A stretch of 64,000 bases of DNA from Filimonas lacunae (GCF_002355595.1 NZ_AP017422.1:2170001-2234000), one strand, 5' to 3'; positions 34,383 to 43,994 are shown, numbered from the stretch's first letter. Notes: generated from the sequence alone by a model not told the origin. A program made the numbers and translations.

Positions 34383-36140
34383 ATGAAAGGATTTTTTAAA
34401 ACATTTTTAGCAGTGTTTGTAGCACTGGTAGTATTTGCGTTGGTATTTCTTTTTGTGGGCATCGTGCTTATTGGCCGTGCATCCAGTGAAGAGAAACCGG
34501 TGGTAGGCAAAAACGCCGTTCTATATCTCGATTTGTCGGTAGATTATGCCGATCAGTCGAAGGATAATACCGTTAACTCTATTGTGAGTGATGAGCCTAG
34601 TGTATTACCCGGACTGAGTGATGTGGTGCAGATGATTGACTATGCAAAGGGCGATTCTTCTATAAAAGGCATATTTATACGTGCGGTACACAACAGCAAC
34701 AGCTTTGCTGCCAGTGAAGAGTTGCGCAGGGCGCTGAAAGAGTTTAAATCCAGCAGAAAGTTCATTATCGCCTATGGCGATGCCATTAGCCAGGGGGCTT
34801 ACGGCGTTGCTTCGATAGCTGATAAAATATATTGTAACCCTAAGGGTGGGGTAGAATGGAGAGGATATGCCAACAGCCTGGCCTTTTTTAAAGGCGCATT
34901 GGATAAGCTGGAATTGCAGCCGGAAGTATTTTATGCCGGCAAGTTTAAAAGTGCTACAGAGCCTTTTCGTTATACACAAATGAGCGATGCCAACCGTTTG
35001 CAAACCACTGTTTGGGTAAACGATTTATACAGCCGCCTGTTACTGAATGTTGCAGAATCCCGTGGCATAGACACTGCCACTTTACATAAACTGGCTGCTG
35101 ATAATGCGGTACAATCGGCCAACGATGCACTGGCGCATCATTTGGTAGATGGATTAAAGTATGATGATGAGGTGAAGGCAGAGCTGTTTGAAAGAATGGG
35201 TGCTAAAGAAGTAGAGAAAGTAAACTTTGTTAGCATTGGCAAATATTATAAAGCTGTGGATTTTTCCAATACCGATGGGGAGAAAATAGCGGTTATTTAC
35301 GCTTCGGGCGATATTGTAAGCGGTAAAGGCAGTGACGAACAGATTGGTAGTGATAAGTTCAAAAACCTGATTCGCAAGGCACGTTTAGATAAAAACGTCA
35401 AGGCTATTGTACTGCGTGTAAATTCTCCGGGAGGGGATGCACTGGCCAGTGAGGTTATCTGGCGTGAGGTGTCGCTGGCACGTAAAGTAAAGCCTACTGT
35501 AGTTAGTATGGGCGATCTGGCGGCTTCCGGTGGTTATTATATCTCCTGCAACGGCGATTCTATTTTTGCCGATGCCTCTACCATCACCGGTTCTATCGGT
35601 GTGTTCAGCCTTACCTTCAACGTATCTTCTTTCTTTAAAAATAAACTGGGCACCACCTTCGATGGCGTAAAAACCACTCCTTCTGCCGATATGCAATTTG
35701 GCATGCGCCCGCTTACAGAACAGGAGCGTTCCCTGTTACAAAGCGATGTGGATACCGTTTATCAAACCTTTATTTCCCGCGTAGCTGAAGGCCGTAAAAA
35801 GCCCGTGGCATATATTGATAGCATTGCACAGGGTAGGGTATGGACCGGCCAGCGTGCAGTATCTATAGGCCTGGTAGATAAAATAGGCAACCTGCAGGAT
35901 GCAATTGCCTGTGCGGCCAGAATGGCAAAAGTAAAAGAGTACTACATTAAAGAATATCCCGAGCGTAAATCGTTTTGGGAGCAGTTGACGAGTGGCTCAG
36001 CCGAAAAGACCATCAAAACCAAAATGATTTCGGAAGAGATTGGCGAAGATGGTTATAAACTGATGCAGCACATCAAAGCCATTAAATCGTGGGATAATAT
36101 ACCACAGGCCCGTTTGCCTTTTGACTATACATCAAATTAA
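34383..36140 (+). CDS. sppA: Signal peptide peptidase SppA, long (67K-type) form
   Basis: 585 residues from MKGFFKTFLAVFVALVVFAL, which gives the expected N-terminal membrane anchor; the longer frame from 34329 would approach folK's start. Two S49 protease domains are present. The nucleophile Ser382 lies in GDLAASGGYYISCN. The N-terminal domain should supply the general-base Lys (AYGVASIADKIYCNP region). It degrades cleaved signal peptides in the membrane. The ABC-2 permease gene follows after 40 bp. Confidence 0.93.
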   Translation: MKGFFKTFLAVFVALVVFALVFLFVGIVLIGRASSEEKPVVGKNAVLYLDLSVDYADQSKDNTVNSIVSDEPSVLPGLSDVVQMIDYAKGDSSIKGIFIRAVHNSNSFAASEELRRALKEFKSSRKFIIAYGDAISQGAYGVASIADKIYCNPKGGVEWRGYANSLAFFKGALDKLELQPEVFYAGKFKSATEPFRYTQMSDANRLQTTVWVNDLYSRLLLNVAESRGIDTATLHKLAADNAVQSANDALAHHLVDGLKYDDEVKAELFERMGAKEVEKVNFVSIGKYYKAVDFSNTDGEKIAVIYASGDIVSGKGSDEQIGSDKFKNLIRKARLDKNVKAIVLRVNSPGGDALASEVIWREVSLARKVKPTVVSMGDLAASGGYYISCNGDSIFADASTITGSIGVFSLTFNVSSFFKNKLGTTFDGVKTTPSADMQFGMRPLTEQERSLLQSDVDTVYQTFISRVAEGRKKPVAYIDSIAQGRVWTGQRAVSIGLVDKIGNLQDAIACAARMAKVKEYYIKEYPERKSFWEQLTSGSAEKTIKTKMISEEIGEDGYKLMQHIKAIKSWDNIPQARLPFDYTSN

Positions 36141-36144
36141 TCCC

Positions 36145-36152
36145 TAGCTTTG
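36145..36152 (+). promoter_or_regulatory. -7 element TAGCTTTG before the ABC-2 permease
   Basis: An exact TAnnTTTG match 28 bp before the ATG at 36181, just after the sppA stop. A TTG lies 21 bp further upstream, inside sppA. CTAGCTTT is repeated inverted just before the start codon. Confidence 0.45.
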
Positions 36153-36180
36153 CGCTCTCATTTTTAGAATAAAAGCTAGT

Positions 36181-37335
36181 ATGTCGGGCAATAAATACAA
36201 TCAGTTGAAGGCAATGTTTGCCATTACCAGGGCCGGTTTGCAGTCTATTATGCGCAGTCCTTCCACGGTAATGTTCAGTATAGGTTTCCCGATGGTGTTT
36301 ATACTGGTGTTTGGTTTTATGGGTGGCGGAAGCGGTGTTTCGTTTAAAATAGCGTTCGACCCGGCCTGCGATACTAACAACGCGGTATATCATATTATAC
36401 AAAACACGCCGGGCATTAAAACCGTTACCAAAAGCGGTAAAGAGTTGCAGGAAGACCTGGAAAAAGGCCGTATTGTGGCGGTGCTGAATATTCAGAAGAA
36501 TGGGAAGCTGGCTTCCGCTGCAGATAGCATGGCTTTTTTGAATGGGAACAAAGGCGCTGACTACAACATACAACTGAAAAGTTCCGAGGCGGTAAACCCG
36601 CAAACCCTGGCTACTTTTCAAAACATTTTTCTGGCAGGTATCATCAACAAGCTTAATAAAGGTACTTATCCTAACGTGCCTACTGTGGCAGATATAAGCC
36701 CTGATGTACAAAAGGTACCGGGCCGCATTTACCGCACTATCGACTTTATATTGCCTGGTCAGCTGGGCTTTTCGTTAATGAGTGCATCGGTGTTTGGGGT
36801 GGCATTCCTGTTTTTTAGCTTACGCCAGCAACTGGTGTTAAAGCGCTTTTTCGCTACACCTATCACCCGTCCGTATATTATCCTGGGCGAAGCATTGAGC
36901 CGTGTGATATTCCAGATGATCACTGCCGTGGTAATTGTGGTAATAGGTACGTTTGCCTTTCACTTTACCTTGGTAAAAGGTTTTGAAACCTTTCTGGAAA
37001 TTATGTTCCTGAGCTTTCTGGCGCTGATTGTGTTTATGGGTTACGGTTTTATAGTAAGTGGCCTGGCCAAAACAGAAAGCACCATTCCTATGATGGCGAA
37101 TATATTTACCCTGCCCCAGTTTTTACTGGCAGGCACCTTCTTTTCAATTGATGCTTTTCCGGCGTGGCTACAGCCACTTTGCCGCATATTACCGCTTACA
37201 CATTTTAATGAAGCCATGCGCAATATTGCCTTTGAAGGGGCCAACCTTATCAGCTGCTGGCAAAACATTGGCGTAATGTTGATATGGGGTGTAATTGCCT
37301 ATGCCGCTGCGGTAAAAGTTTTTAAATGGGAATAA
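36181..37335 (+). CDS. ABC-2-type transporter permease
   Basis: 384 residues. One hydrophobic helix lies near residues 27-45 (STVMFSIGFPMVFILVFGFM), a ~170-residue extracytoplasmic domain follows, then five or six helices from about residue 195 (LSLRQQLVLKRFFATPITRP, FLALIVFMGYGFIVSGLAK). This is the ABC2_membrane_3/YhgE-like layout used in lipid, polysaccharide or drug export. No ATP-binding subunit gene is adjacent, so the partner must be elsewhere. The SRPBCC-domain gene follows after 9 bp. Confidence 0.85.
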   Translation: MSGNKYNQLKAMFAITRAGLQSIMRSPSTVMFSIGFPMVFILVFGFMGGGSGVSFKIAFDPACDTNNAVYHIIQNTPGIKTVTKSGKELQEDLEKGRIVAVLNIQKNGKLASAADSMAFLNGNKGADYNIQLKSSEAVNPQTLATFQNIFLAGIINKLNKGTYPNVPTVADISPDVQKVPGRIYRTIDFILPGQLGFSLMSASVFGVAFLFFSLRQQLVLKRFFATPITRPYIILGEALSRVIFQMITAVVIVVIGTFAFHFTLVKGFETFLEIMFLSFLALIVFMGYGFIVSGLAKTESTIPMMANIFTLPQFLLAGTFFSIDAFPAWLQPLCRILPLTHFNEAMRNIAFEGANLISCWQNIGVMLIWGVIAYAAAVKVFKWE

Positions 37336-37344
37336 TCGAATAGT

Positions 37345-37854
37345 ATGAAAATTATTAAGCTGGGGTTAATTAGTGTAGTAGTGTTATTTATCATAGCTAC
37401 CTTAATTGGCCTGTTACTGCCTTCTACTGTAACCGTTTCTAAAGCTATTGACATTCAGCAATCGCCTGATAGTGTAATGGGCTACCTGAGTGATTTGAAG
37501 CGTTGGCCTGAATGGATTGAAGGCGTAAAAAGCAATGGATTTGCTGTTACCACTACGGCTACTACCGGGGTAGGCGCTAAAGCCACTGTAAATAAGAATA
37601 TCATTACCATTACCAGCGTGCAAAAAGACAAAGTGCTTACCTTATGGGAAGGCAGCAATGGCTTTAACCAGGATGCGGTAATGGAAGTGTATACCAATGA
37701 AACCCGCTCTATGACTACCATGCACTGGTCGTTCACCCAAAAAATAGGCTGGTATCCCTGGCAAAGGCTGGGTTCTTTTATGAACGAAAAGATATTAGGC
37801 CCGGTAATGGAAATGAGCCTTTCCAACTTAAAAAAGGTAGTAGAGCAGCAGTAA
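37345..37854 (+). CDS. SRPBCC-superfamily (polyketide cyclase/dehydrase-like) protein with membrane anchor
   Basis: 169 residues. An N-terminal hydrophobic helix (LISVVVLFIIATLIGLLLP) anchors a START-like domain, which begins VSKAIDIQQSPDSVMGYLSD and has LKRWPEWIEGV. These are typical of SRPBCC ligand-binding folds. Function is not assigned. It lies 9 bp after the ABC-2 permease gene and is probably co-transcribed. It ends 2 bp from the stop of the convergent bioA with no terminator between. Confidence 0.8.
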   Translation: MKIIKLGLISVVVLFIIATLIGLLLPSTVTVSKAIDIQQSPDSVMGYLSDLKRWPEWIEGVKSNGFAVTTTATTGVGAKATVNKNIITITSVQKDKVLTLWEGSNGFNQDAVMEVYTNETRSMTTMHWSFTQKIGWYPWQRLGSFMNEKILGPVMEMSLSNLKKVVEQQ

Positions 37855-37856
37855 CC

Positions 37857-39128
37857 TTATTCGGTTACTGCATTAATCACCTCTAATAAAGTGGTATATA
37901 CCTTGTCCAGCTGTGCTGATGTAATGCAGTAGGGCGGCATAATATATACCGTATTGCCCAATGGACGCAGATACACACCGGCCTGCATACATTGCTGTGT
38001 AATGGTATGGCTGATGTTGTTGAGGTATTCATCTTTGCCCTTATCTACTTCAAAGGCCAGTATAGTGCCCAGTGTGCGTATATTTTTTACCTGAGCAAAA
38101 GCCAGCAGGGTAGAAGCAAATAGTTTGTTGCGGTTACTGATCCATTCCACTTTGGCCATACTGTTTTCTTTCTCCAGCAATTCCAGGCTGGCTACAGCAG
38201 TAGTGCAGGCAAGCGGATTGGCGGTAAAGGAGTGGCCGTGGAAAAAGGTTTTGAGTTTATCGTCCTGTACAAAAGCATCGTAAATGCGTTGTACGCAGGC
38301 GGTAACGCCTAACGCCATGGTGCCGCCTGTTAAGCCTTTGCTCAGGCAAATAATATCGGGCTGGTAAGTAAGATATTCGCTGGCAAACAGTTTCCCGGTG
38401 CGTCCAAACCCCGTCATCACCTCATCGGCAATGCAGATAATGCCATATTGCTGCACGGCTTGCAGCAGTTGATTCATGGCGCTGGCTTCGTAAAACTGCA
38501 TGCCACCTGCGCCTTGCACCAATGGCTCGTAAATAAAGGCGGCTATGTGTGGGTGCTGCTGTTGCAGGATGGCTAATGTTGCCGGCAGGTTGTTGGAAGT
38601 AGGGGTATCTATAAAAATAACTTCAAACAGCAAATCGTGAAAGGCCATGGTAAACACGCCCCGGTCGCTCACACTCATAGCGCCAAACGTATCTCCATGA
38701 TAGGAATTCCTGAACGCCAGTATTTTTTTACGTTGGGGCTGTTGCTGGTTCCACCAGTATTGCAGACTCATTTTCAGGGCTACTTCGGTAGAGGTAGAGC
38801 CATTATCGCTGTAAAAAATACGCGCAAAGCTGCCGGGCAGCAGGGGCAGTAGTTTTTCAGCCAGGGTAACGGCGGGCTCGTGCGTAAAACCGGCAAAAAT
38901 CACCTGTTCCAGCGTAAGCGCCTGCTGGTAAAGCTTTTCGGCAATATAGGGATGGGCATGTCCGTGAAGGGTTACCCACCAGCTGCTGATGGCGTCAATG
39001 TAAGCGTGGCCGTTCTCGTCATACAAAAGCGTTTCTTTGCCTTTTACAATGGCCACAGGGGCAGCCATATTCTTTTGAGGGGTAAAAGGATGCCAGATGT
39101 ACTTTTTGTCTTTTTCTACCAGGTTCAT
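37857..39128 (-). CDS. bioA: Adenosylmethionine-8-amino-7-oxononanoate aminotransferase
   Basis: 423 residues, full length. It converts KAPA to DAPA with SAM as amino donor in biotin synthesis. Seen: N-terminal KYIWHPFTPQKNM, the SSWWVTLHGHAHP signature, YSDNGSTSTEVALKMS, AFRNSYHGDTFGAMSVSD, CIADEVMTGFGRTGKLFA and the PLP Lys in LSKGLTGG. No other bio genes are in the window. A TACATTTG box ends only 4 nt before the ATG, so the message may be leaderless. Confidence 0.95.
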   Translation of the reverse strand: MNLVEKDKKYIWHPFTPQKNMAAPVAIVKGKETLLYDENGHAYIDAISSWWVTLHGHAHPYIAEKLYQQALTLEQVIFAGFTHEPAVTLAEKLLPLLPGSFARIFYSDNGSTSTEVALKMSLQYWWNQQQPQRKKILAFRNSYHGDTFGAMSVSDRGVFTMAFHDLLFEVIFIDTPTSNNLPATLAILQQQHPHIAAFIYEPLVQGAGGMQFYEASAMNQLLQAVQQYGIICIADEVMTGFGRTGKLFASEYLTYQPDIICLSKGLTGGTMALGVTACVQRIYDAFVQDDKLKTFFHGHSFTANPLACTTAVASLELLEKENSMAKVEWISNRNKLFASTLLAFAQVKNIRTLGTILAFEVDKGKDEYLNNISHTITQQCMQAGVYLRPLGNTVYIMPPYCITSAQLDKVYTTLLEVINAVTE

Positions 39129-39132
39129 GCGG

Positions 39133-39140
39133 CAAATGTA
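39133..39140 (-). promoter_or_regulatory. -7 element TACATTTG abutting the bioA start
   Basis: On the minus strand this is TACATTTG, an exact consensus match whose last G lies 4 nt before the bioA ATG (39128). Transcription would begin at or next to the start codon. No -33 element was found. Confidence 0.5.
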
Positions 39141-39218
39141 AGCGGCTGGCTCTTGTAAAAAAATTATGTGCGAAGTGCAACGGTTTGAAAAAAGCCGTTG
39201 TCAGGAGGTATAAGTGAT

Positions 39219-39773
39219 ATGACAGACGACCGGCAGTTAATAAAATCCTGTTTGGCAGGAAATGCTAACGCGCAGCATCAGCTTTACCAGCAGTATGCTT
39301 CGGTAATGCTGGGTGTGTGTTACCGGTATACCAAATCGATGGAGGATGCGCAGGATGTGTTGCAGGAAGGGTTTATTAACGTGTTTAAAAACCTGGCGCA
39401 GTTTAAAATGGAAGGCGAGCTGGGGGCCTGGATACGGAGGATTATGGTAAATGCCGCGCTCAACTACCTGAAACGTAAAAAGCGGTACCAGTATGATATG
39501 TTGTTGCCCGAAGAGCATTTGCACCCGGTTTCGGACGATGATCCGATTATTCAGCTGAACGCCAAAGATGTAGCTATGTTAATCCGGCAATTACCGGCCG
39601 GTTATCAAACAATATTCAACCTGCACGCTGTAGAAGGATACCCACATGTGGAAATAGCACAAATGATGGGTATTACGGAAAGCACTTCCCGTACACAATA
39701 CATGCGTGCCCGTAAATTACTGATTGACTGGTTAACCAAACCAGGGGTTAAAAAACTGAACCATGCAGGATGA
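39219..39773 (+). CDS. ECF-type RNA polymerase sigma factor
   Basis: 184 residues from MTDDRQLIKSCLAGN, preceded by AGGAGG 10 nt upstream, which is unusually good for this phylum and decides the start against TTG at 39198. Sigma region 2 is ASVMLGVCYRYTKSMEDAQDVLQEGFINV; region 4 is LPAGYQTIFNLHAVEGYPHVEIAQMMGITESTSRTQYMRARK. Its stop overlaps the next gene by 11 bp, so translation is probably coupled and the downstream product is likely its anti-sigma factor. Confidence 0.93.
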   Translation: MTDDRQLIKSCLAGNANAQHQLYQQYASVMLGVCYRYTKSMEDAQDVLQEGFINVFKNLAQFKMEGELGAWIRRIMVNAALNYLKRKKRYQYDMLLPEEHLHPVSDDDPIIQLNAKDVAMLIRQLPAGYQTIFNLHAVEGYPHVEIAQMMGITESTSRTQYMRARKLLIDWLTKPGVKKLNHAG

Positions 39774-41205
39774 TAGTTCATTAGAGAAGAATATGCAGCA
39801 ACTAATGAGCGGGCTTGAATTTGAGCCGGATGCTGCAGTATGGGAAAATATTCAACGGGAATTGCACCCGGAGAAAAAACGCAGGGTAGCAGTATGGTGG
39901 TGGCTGGCCGGGGTAGTACTATTGTTGCTTTTCTGGGGAGGAAGGTTTTGGCAACAAACAGGAACTAAGCGGCCGGCCCAGCCTGCTGTTGCAGTAACGC
40001 AGCAGCCAGCGCCGGAAAATGTTGCAGGCACACAGCTGCCACAACAGGCGGGTGGTAGCGAAACCACTACCGAAGCAAACAAGGCTTCTGCAACCATTAT
40101 TTCCAACACAAAAGAACCTGCATCAGCCCAACCAGGCAACACGGTGTTAGCTGGAGGCGCAGCGGGTGTCATTTCTGGTAAAACAGCAAAAACAGGCAGT
40201 AGTGAGAAAGTAATATCCGATAAAGTACACCAACAGCCAAGGCATTGGGCCGGAAAGAAGGACGCTAAAGCATTGAGAATCATCTGTGAAGATTTTGTAC
40301 AGCCATCTGATGCTAACTCCTTTACACCGGTTTTAGCAGGTAGCGGGCAGCAAAGCCCGGCTGTAACAGGTAAAAGTGAAACGGTGTTGTATACAGTGGG
40401 AGATAGCGTGGAAATAACAGCAAATAACCGTGCAGGAGAAGAAAAAAACACCCCTGCAAACTACCCCGATCCGTTTACACCGGTAACAGGTATTGTGGCT
40501 CCACCGCAAGTGGCTTCACCTAAAAAACAGTGGAATGTGTATCCATTAATAGCTATAGGCGGAGGTACACTAACCGGCGGTGTGAAACAAAGTTCTTATT
40601 ATTCTTATCTGGTTCCTTCCCCTGACGAAACTAATAGAAATACTTTTAATTCCAGCGTAGGCACGGGTGGTGGTGGCGCTAGTGGTTTAACAAGTGCTGA
40701 ACTGTATACCAGTTCCACTAAAGTTGGCCCATCTTTTAAAGTAGGGTTTGCTGTGGAAAGAGAACTATGGCGCAAATGGAAGCTGCAAACCGGTTTACAA
40801 TTGCAATACCTGTCGTACCAGGTGAATTTGTTGTACGACTACCAGCGTCCTGTGGGGATGTCGGTAGGCAAACAGGATTACCATCTCCGTTATACCATGT
40901 ATTATGCTGGTGTTCCTACCTTATTGCAATACCAGGCAACGAACGGGTGGGGTATTTCCGGTGGTGTGATTCATAATCTGGCTATATCTGCAAAAGAAGG
41001 AGATAACAGTTATTCTAATACTATACGGAGGTATGTGCCTGCGGGATATTTATCACTGGATATATCTGCCGGTAAAATAGCGCAGCAACAACTCATCGTC
41101 AGCCCGTTTGTGCAATACGGCTTACAGGGTGCATTTAAAGGTAATGTAACCGATAAAAAAGTATTACAGGCAGGTGTACAGGTGGTGTGGCATGTAAAGC
41201 AATAA
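39763..41205 (+). CDS. Anti-sigma-like protein fused to an outer-membrane-type beta-barrel domain
   Basis: 480 residues. Residues 1-45 are a short cytoplasmic segment, 46-63 one membrane helix (WWWLAGVVLLLLFWGGRFW). Residues 65-240 are a Pro/Ala/Thr-rich periplasmic linker, and 245-480 resemble a PorT-like outer-membrane barrel (KLQTGLQLQYLSYQVNLLYDY, QLIVSPFVQYGLQGAFKG). It overlaps the sigma gene by 11 bp. A protein predicted to sit in the inner membrane yet end in an outer-membrane-type barrel is topologically odd; such fusions recur in Bacteroidota. Anti-sigma function is inferred from position. Confidence 0.75.
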   Translation: MQDDSSLEKNMQQLMSGLEFEPDAAVWENIQRELHPEKKRRVAVWWWLAGVVLLLLFWGGRFWQQTGTKRPAQPAVAVTQQPAPENVAGTQLPQQAGGSETTTEANKASATIISNTKEPASAQPGNTVLAGGAAGVISGKTAKTGSSEKVISDKVHQQPRHWAGKKDAKALRIICEDFVQPSDANSFTPVLAGSGQQSPAVTGKSETVLYTVGDSVEITANNRAGEEKNTPANYPDPFTPVTGIVAPPQVASPKKQWNVYPLIAIGGGTLTGGVKQSSYYSYLVPSPDETNRNTFNSSVGTGGGGASGLTSAELYTSSTKVGPSFKVGFAVERELWRKWKLQTGLQLQYLSYQVNLLYDYQRPVGMSVGKQDYHLRYTMYYAGVPTLLQYQATNGWGISGGVIHNLAISAKEGDNSYSNTIRRYVPAGYLSLDISAGKIAQQQLIVSPFVQYGLQGAFKGNVTDKKVLQAGVQVVWHVKQ

Positions 41206-41227
41206 GCCTATAAAGCAGGCGGGTTCA

Positions 41228-42190
41228 TTACTGTTCTTCCTTAGTGGGGAGTGGTGTACCATTGTATTGCAAAAACTGCAGGTTGCGCTGTATGCCTTTA
41301 AACTTACTGCGCTTTAAAGGGGAGTTTTTAAAGATGGTGCGAAAGCTTTCTTCCGTAAGGGCTTCCCAGTCCTGTGTTTTCAGGTTCAACACCTCCGGTA
41401 TAGGTGCAAATGCGGGCTCTGAGCCTGCTTTACTAAAGCGGTTCCAGGGGCACACATCCTGGCAGGTGTCACAACCAAACATCCAGTCGTCAAACCGTCC
41501 CTGCATTTCATCGGGTATCAGCATGTCTTTCAGCTCAATGGTAAAATAGCTGATGCACTTACTGCCATCAACCTGCTTATTGGGTAAAATAGCATCAGTA
41601 GGGCAGGCGTCGATACATTTGGTGCAGGTGCCGCAAAAGTCTTTGGCAAAAGGATCGTCATATTCCAATTCCAGGTCGATAATAAGCGTGGCTATAAAAA
41701 AGAACGAACCGTTTTGTTTGGAAATGAGGTTGCCGTTCTTGCCAATCCACCCTGCCCCGGTCAGTTGTGCCCAGCTGCGTTCCAGCACAGGAGCGCTATC
41801 CACAAAACCACGGCCTTCCACGGCGCCAATATTCAGTCGTATGCGTGCCAGCAGGTCGTTTAGTTTGGGGCGTATTACTTCGTGATAATCTTCGCCGTAG
41901 GCATATTTGGCAATACGTGGCGCATCTGTAACCTGCTGTTCGGGCGGGTAATAGTTCATGAGCAGGGTAATAACCGATTTGGCACCGGGTACCAGCCGGG
42001 TTGGATCTACCCGCAGCTCAAAATTCTTTTCCATGTAATGCATACTGCCGTGCATGCCCTTGTTTAGCCAGCTTTCCAGCCGGCGGGCATCTTCGTCCAG
42101 CATACGTGCACGGGCAATGCCACAGTAACTAAACCCCAGCTGCTGTGCCCATTCCTTAATAAGGTGTGTATGGTGTGTTACCTGTAACAT
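41228..42190 (-). CDS. queG: Epoxyqueuosine reductase
   Basis: 320 residues from [14 protein letters not shown]; 31 extra upstream codons are rejected because they run through the promoter. QueG reduces epoxyqueuosine to queuosine in tRNA using cobalamin and two [4Fe-4S] clusters. Cluster motifs [16 protein letters not shown] and [11 protein letters not shown] are intact, and the N-terminal B12-binding part ([31 protein letters not shown]) is present. Clusters are oxygen-sensitive in the family. The protein is cytoplasmic. Confidence 0.95.
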   Translation of the reverse strand: MLQVTHHTHLIKEWAQQLGFSYCGIARARMLDEDARRLESWLNKGMHGSMHYMEKNFELRVDPTRLVPGAKSVITLLMNYYPPEQQVTDAPRIAKYAYGEDYHEVIRPKLNDLLARIRLNIGAVEGRGFVDSAPVLERSWAQLTGAGWIGKNGNLISKQNGSFFFIATLIIDLELEYDDPFAKDFCGTCTKCIDACPTDAILPNKQVDGSKCISYFTIELKDMLIPDEMQGRFDDWMFGCDTCQDVCPWNRFSKAGSEPAFAPIPEVLNLKTQDWEALTEESFRTIFKNSPLKRSKFKGIQRNLQFLQYNGTPLPTKEEQ

Positions 42191-42201
42191 GTAATATCTG
42201 G

Positions 42202-42209
42202 CAAAAATA
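42202..42209 (-). promoter_or_regulatory. -7 element TATTTTTG for queG
   Basis: On the minus strand this is TATTTTTG, 11 nt before the chosen queG ATG. It supports the shorter start for queG. Confidence 0.5.
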
Positions 42210-42305
42210 ACCCGTAAACCAGAAAAAGAATAATTGCACCTTTGCAGGCGCAAAAACAGATAGATAAACAAGTTCAGACGCATTTTAGTAAAGAAAGAAC
42301 AGGCA

Positions 42306-42710
42306 ATGGAATACCAATTGAAAGTGAACCAGGGAATAGCGCCGTTTTATTTAGGCGAAAGCATTGACAGTTACCTGGAAACGTATGATTGTGAATGTGT
42401 TGAGGAAGACGATGATGAAGATTGTGAAATTTATGTTTTCTTCCACTCAGAGATAAAGGTGAACGTTAACACCACCACGCGCCTGATTGAAGGTGTGCAG
42501 TGTGGCAGGTATTGTTACATGGAAAAGGAAGATGTGATAGGCATGAACATTCATCGTTTTTTAGAAAGGAAATGGTTGGAAGGAGAGTATATAGTAGAAA
42601 CCATGTACATGGATGAAGATGACAAAATTGACAACCTGTACGATTTTGATTGTGGGGTAATGATTTGGGTAAACCAGTTAGATACTATTGAAACCGTGTT
42701 TGTATGTTAA
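42306..42710 (+). CDS. Small acidic, cysteine-containing protein of unknown function
   Basis: 134 residues, strongly acidic: a run near residues 35-42 ([11 protein letters not shown]) is followed by strand-rich sequence. Seven cysteines lie at scattered positions, one at the very C-terminus. No signal peptide or membrane segment. I do not recognise a family. Size, acidity and isolated position resemble immunity-type proteins of polymorphic toxin systems, but no toxin gene is near. It is divergent from queG. Confidence 0.7.
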   Translation: MEYQLKVNQGIAPFYLGESIDSYLETYDCECVEEDDDEDCEIYVFFHSEIKVNVNTTTRLIEGVQCGRYCYMEKEDVIGMNIHRFLERKWLEGEYIVETMYMDEDDKIDNLYDFDCGVMIWVNQLDTIETVFVC

Positions 42711-42819
42711 TCACAGGTGGCGTATCAGCACCACCTGTGGTTGCAGGTATTAGCGACCTTCTATGTGTTGAATGGCACGTTCCGGCAATTCATCCCTGCC
42801 AGCCGTTCATACAATAAAA

Positions 42820-42848
42820 AAGCCCGGATGCAGTAGCTATCCGGGCTT
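42820..42848 (-). terminator. Terminator of ychF (bidirectional)
   Basis: AAGCCCGGAT/ATCCGGGCTT, a perfect 10-bp stem with a 9-nt loop, with A-run on the left for minus-strand termination. It lies between the acidic-protein gene and ychF, which are convergent. Confidence 0.88.
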
Positions 42849-42869
42849 ATACAATATGCTTGTATAGCA

Positions 42870-43973
42870 TTATACGTTAAAGCGGAAGTGCATTACATCA
42901 CCATCCTGTACAATGTACTCTTTACCTTCAATTCTTAATTTACCATTATCGCGACAAGCTGATTCACTGCCATACTTAACAAAGTCGTTATAGGCAATTA
43001 CTTCCGCCTTGATAAAGCCTTTTTCAAAATCGGTGTGAATTACACTTGCGGCCTGTGGTGCTTTCCATCCTTTGTGAATGGTCCAGGCACGCACTTCCTG
43101 AACGCCGGCAGTGAAGTAAGTATCCAGGTTTAACAGTTTGTAAGCGCTGCGTATTAAGCGGTGCAGGGCAGGCTCTGTCATTTTATACTCATCCATAAAC
43201 ATCGCCTTGTCATCTTCTGTTTCCAGTTCTGCAATCTGCGCCTCTATAGAGTTGTTCATAATAATTACTTCTGCGCCCTCGTCTTTTACATTGGCAATAA
43301 GCGCTTCGGAGTATTTGTTGCCGGTGTGCATAGAAGCTTCGTCAACGTTAGCTACATATAAAACCGGTTTTTCTGTTAATAAACACAGGTCTTCAATAGC
43401 CAGTTTTTCTTCTTTGCTTAAGCCCAGGCCGCGAATACTTTTACCTTTTTCCAGATGTTCTTTACAGCGGGTTAATACCTCAAACTCCGCTTTTGCTTTG
43501 GCATCAGAGCCTACACGGGCTTGCTTCTCTACCTTCTGCATTTTCTTTTCCACGCTTTCCAGGTCTTTCAGCTGCAGCTCGGTGTCAATGATCTCTTTAT
43601 CGCTAACGGGGTTAATGGCACCTTCTTCACGCAGTACGTTCTCATCTTCAAAACAACGTATTACATGTATAATGGCATCCACCTCGCGTATGTTACCTAA
43701 GAATTTGTTGCCTAAGCCTTCCCCTTTACTGGCGCCTTTTACCAGGCCGGCAATATCTACTATTTCCAGCTGTGTGGGCACAATACGGTTGGGATTTACC
43801 AGCTCGGCCAGTTTTTTCATGCGCTCGTCAGGCACATCTACCAATCCCACGTTAGGATCGATAGTACAGAAACGGTAATTACTTGCCTGTGCTTTGGCGC
43901 TGATACTTACAGCGTTGAACAGGGTTGATTTTCCTACGTTGGGCAAACCTACAATACCTACTTGTAAAGCCAT
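42870..43973 (-). CDS. ychF: Redox-regulated ribosome-binding ATPase/GTPase YchF (Obg family)
   Basis: 367 residues, full length. G1 GLPNVGKSTLFN; G3 DIAGLVKGASKGEGLGN; the G4 position is NVDE in place of NKxD, as is usual for YchF, which prefers ATP. Middle coiled coil and C-terminal TGS domain (EVRAWTIHKGWKAPQAASVIH, MHFRFNV) are complete. It binds ribosomes and is implicated in oxidative-stress control. It has a TACTTTTG box 21 bp upstream. Confidence 0.96.
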   Translation of the reverse strand: MALQVGIVGLPNVGKSTLFNAVSISAKAQASNYRFCTIDPNVGLVDVPDERMKKLAELVNPNRIVPTQLEIVDIAGLVKGASKGEGLGNKFLGNIREVDAIIHVIRCFEDENVLREEGAINPVSDKEIIDTELQLKDLESVEKKMQKVEKQARVGSDAKAKAEFEVLTRCKEHLEKGKSIRGLGLSKEEKLAIEDLCLLTEKPVLYVANVDEASMHTGNKYSEALIANVKDEGAEVIIMNNSIEAQIAELETEDDKAMFMDEYKMTEPALHRLIRSAYKLLNLDTYFTAGVQEVRAWTIHKGWKAPQAASVIHTDFEKGFIKAEVIAYNDFVKYGSESACRDNGKLRIEGKEYIVQDGDVMHFRFNV

Positions 43974-43994
43974 GATAGTTCAAAATTTCGGCTG

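Noticed and set aside
39178-39200. CAACGG/CCGTTG hairpin before the sigma gene as a riboswitch or terminator
   Set aside because: The stem is only 6 bp with an 11-nt loop and no U-tract; it is more likely incidental, although it could modestly affect the nearby ribosome site.
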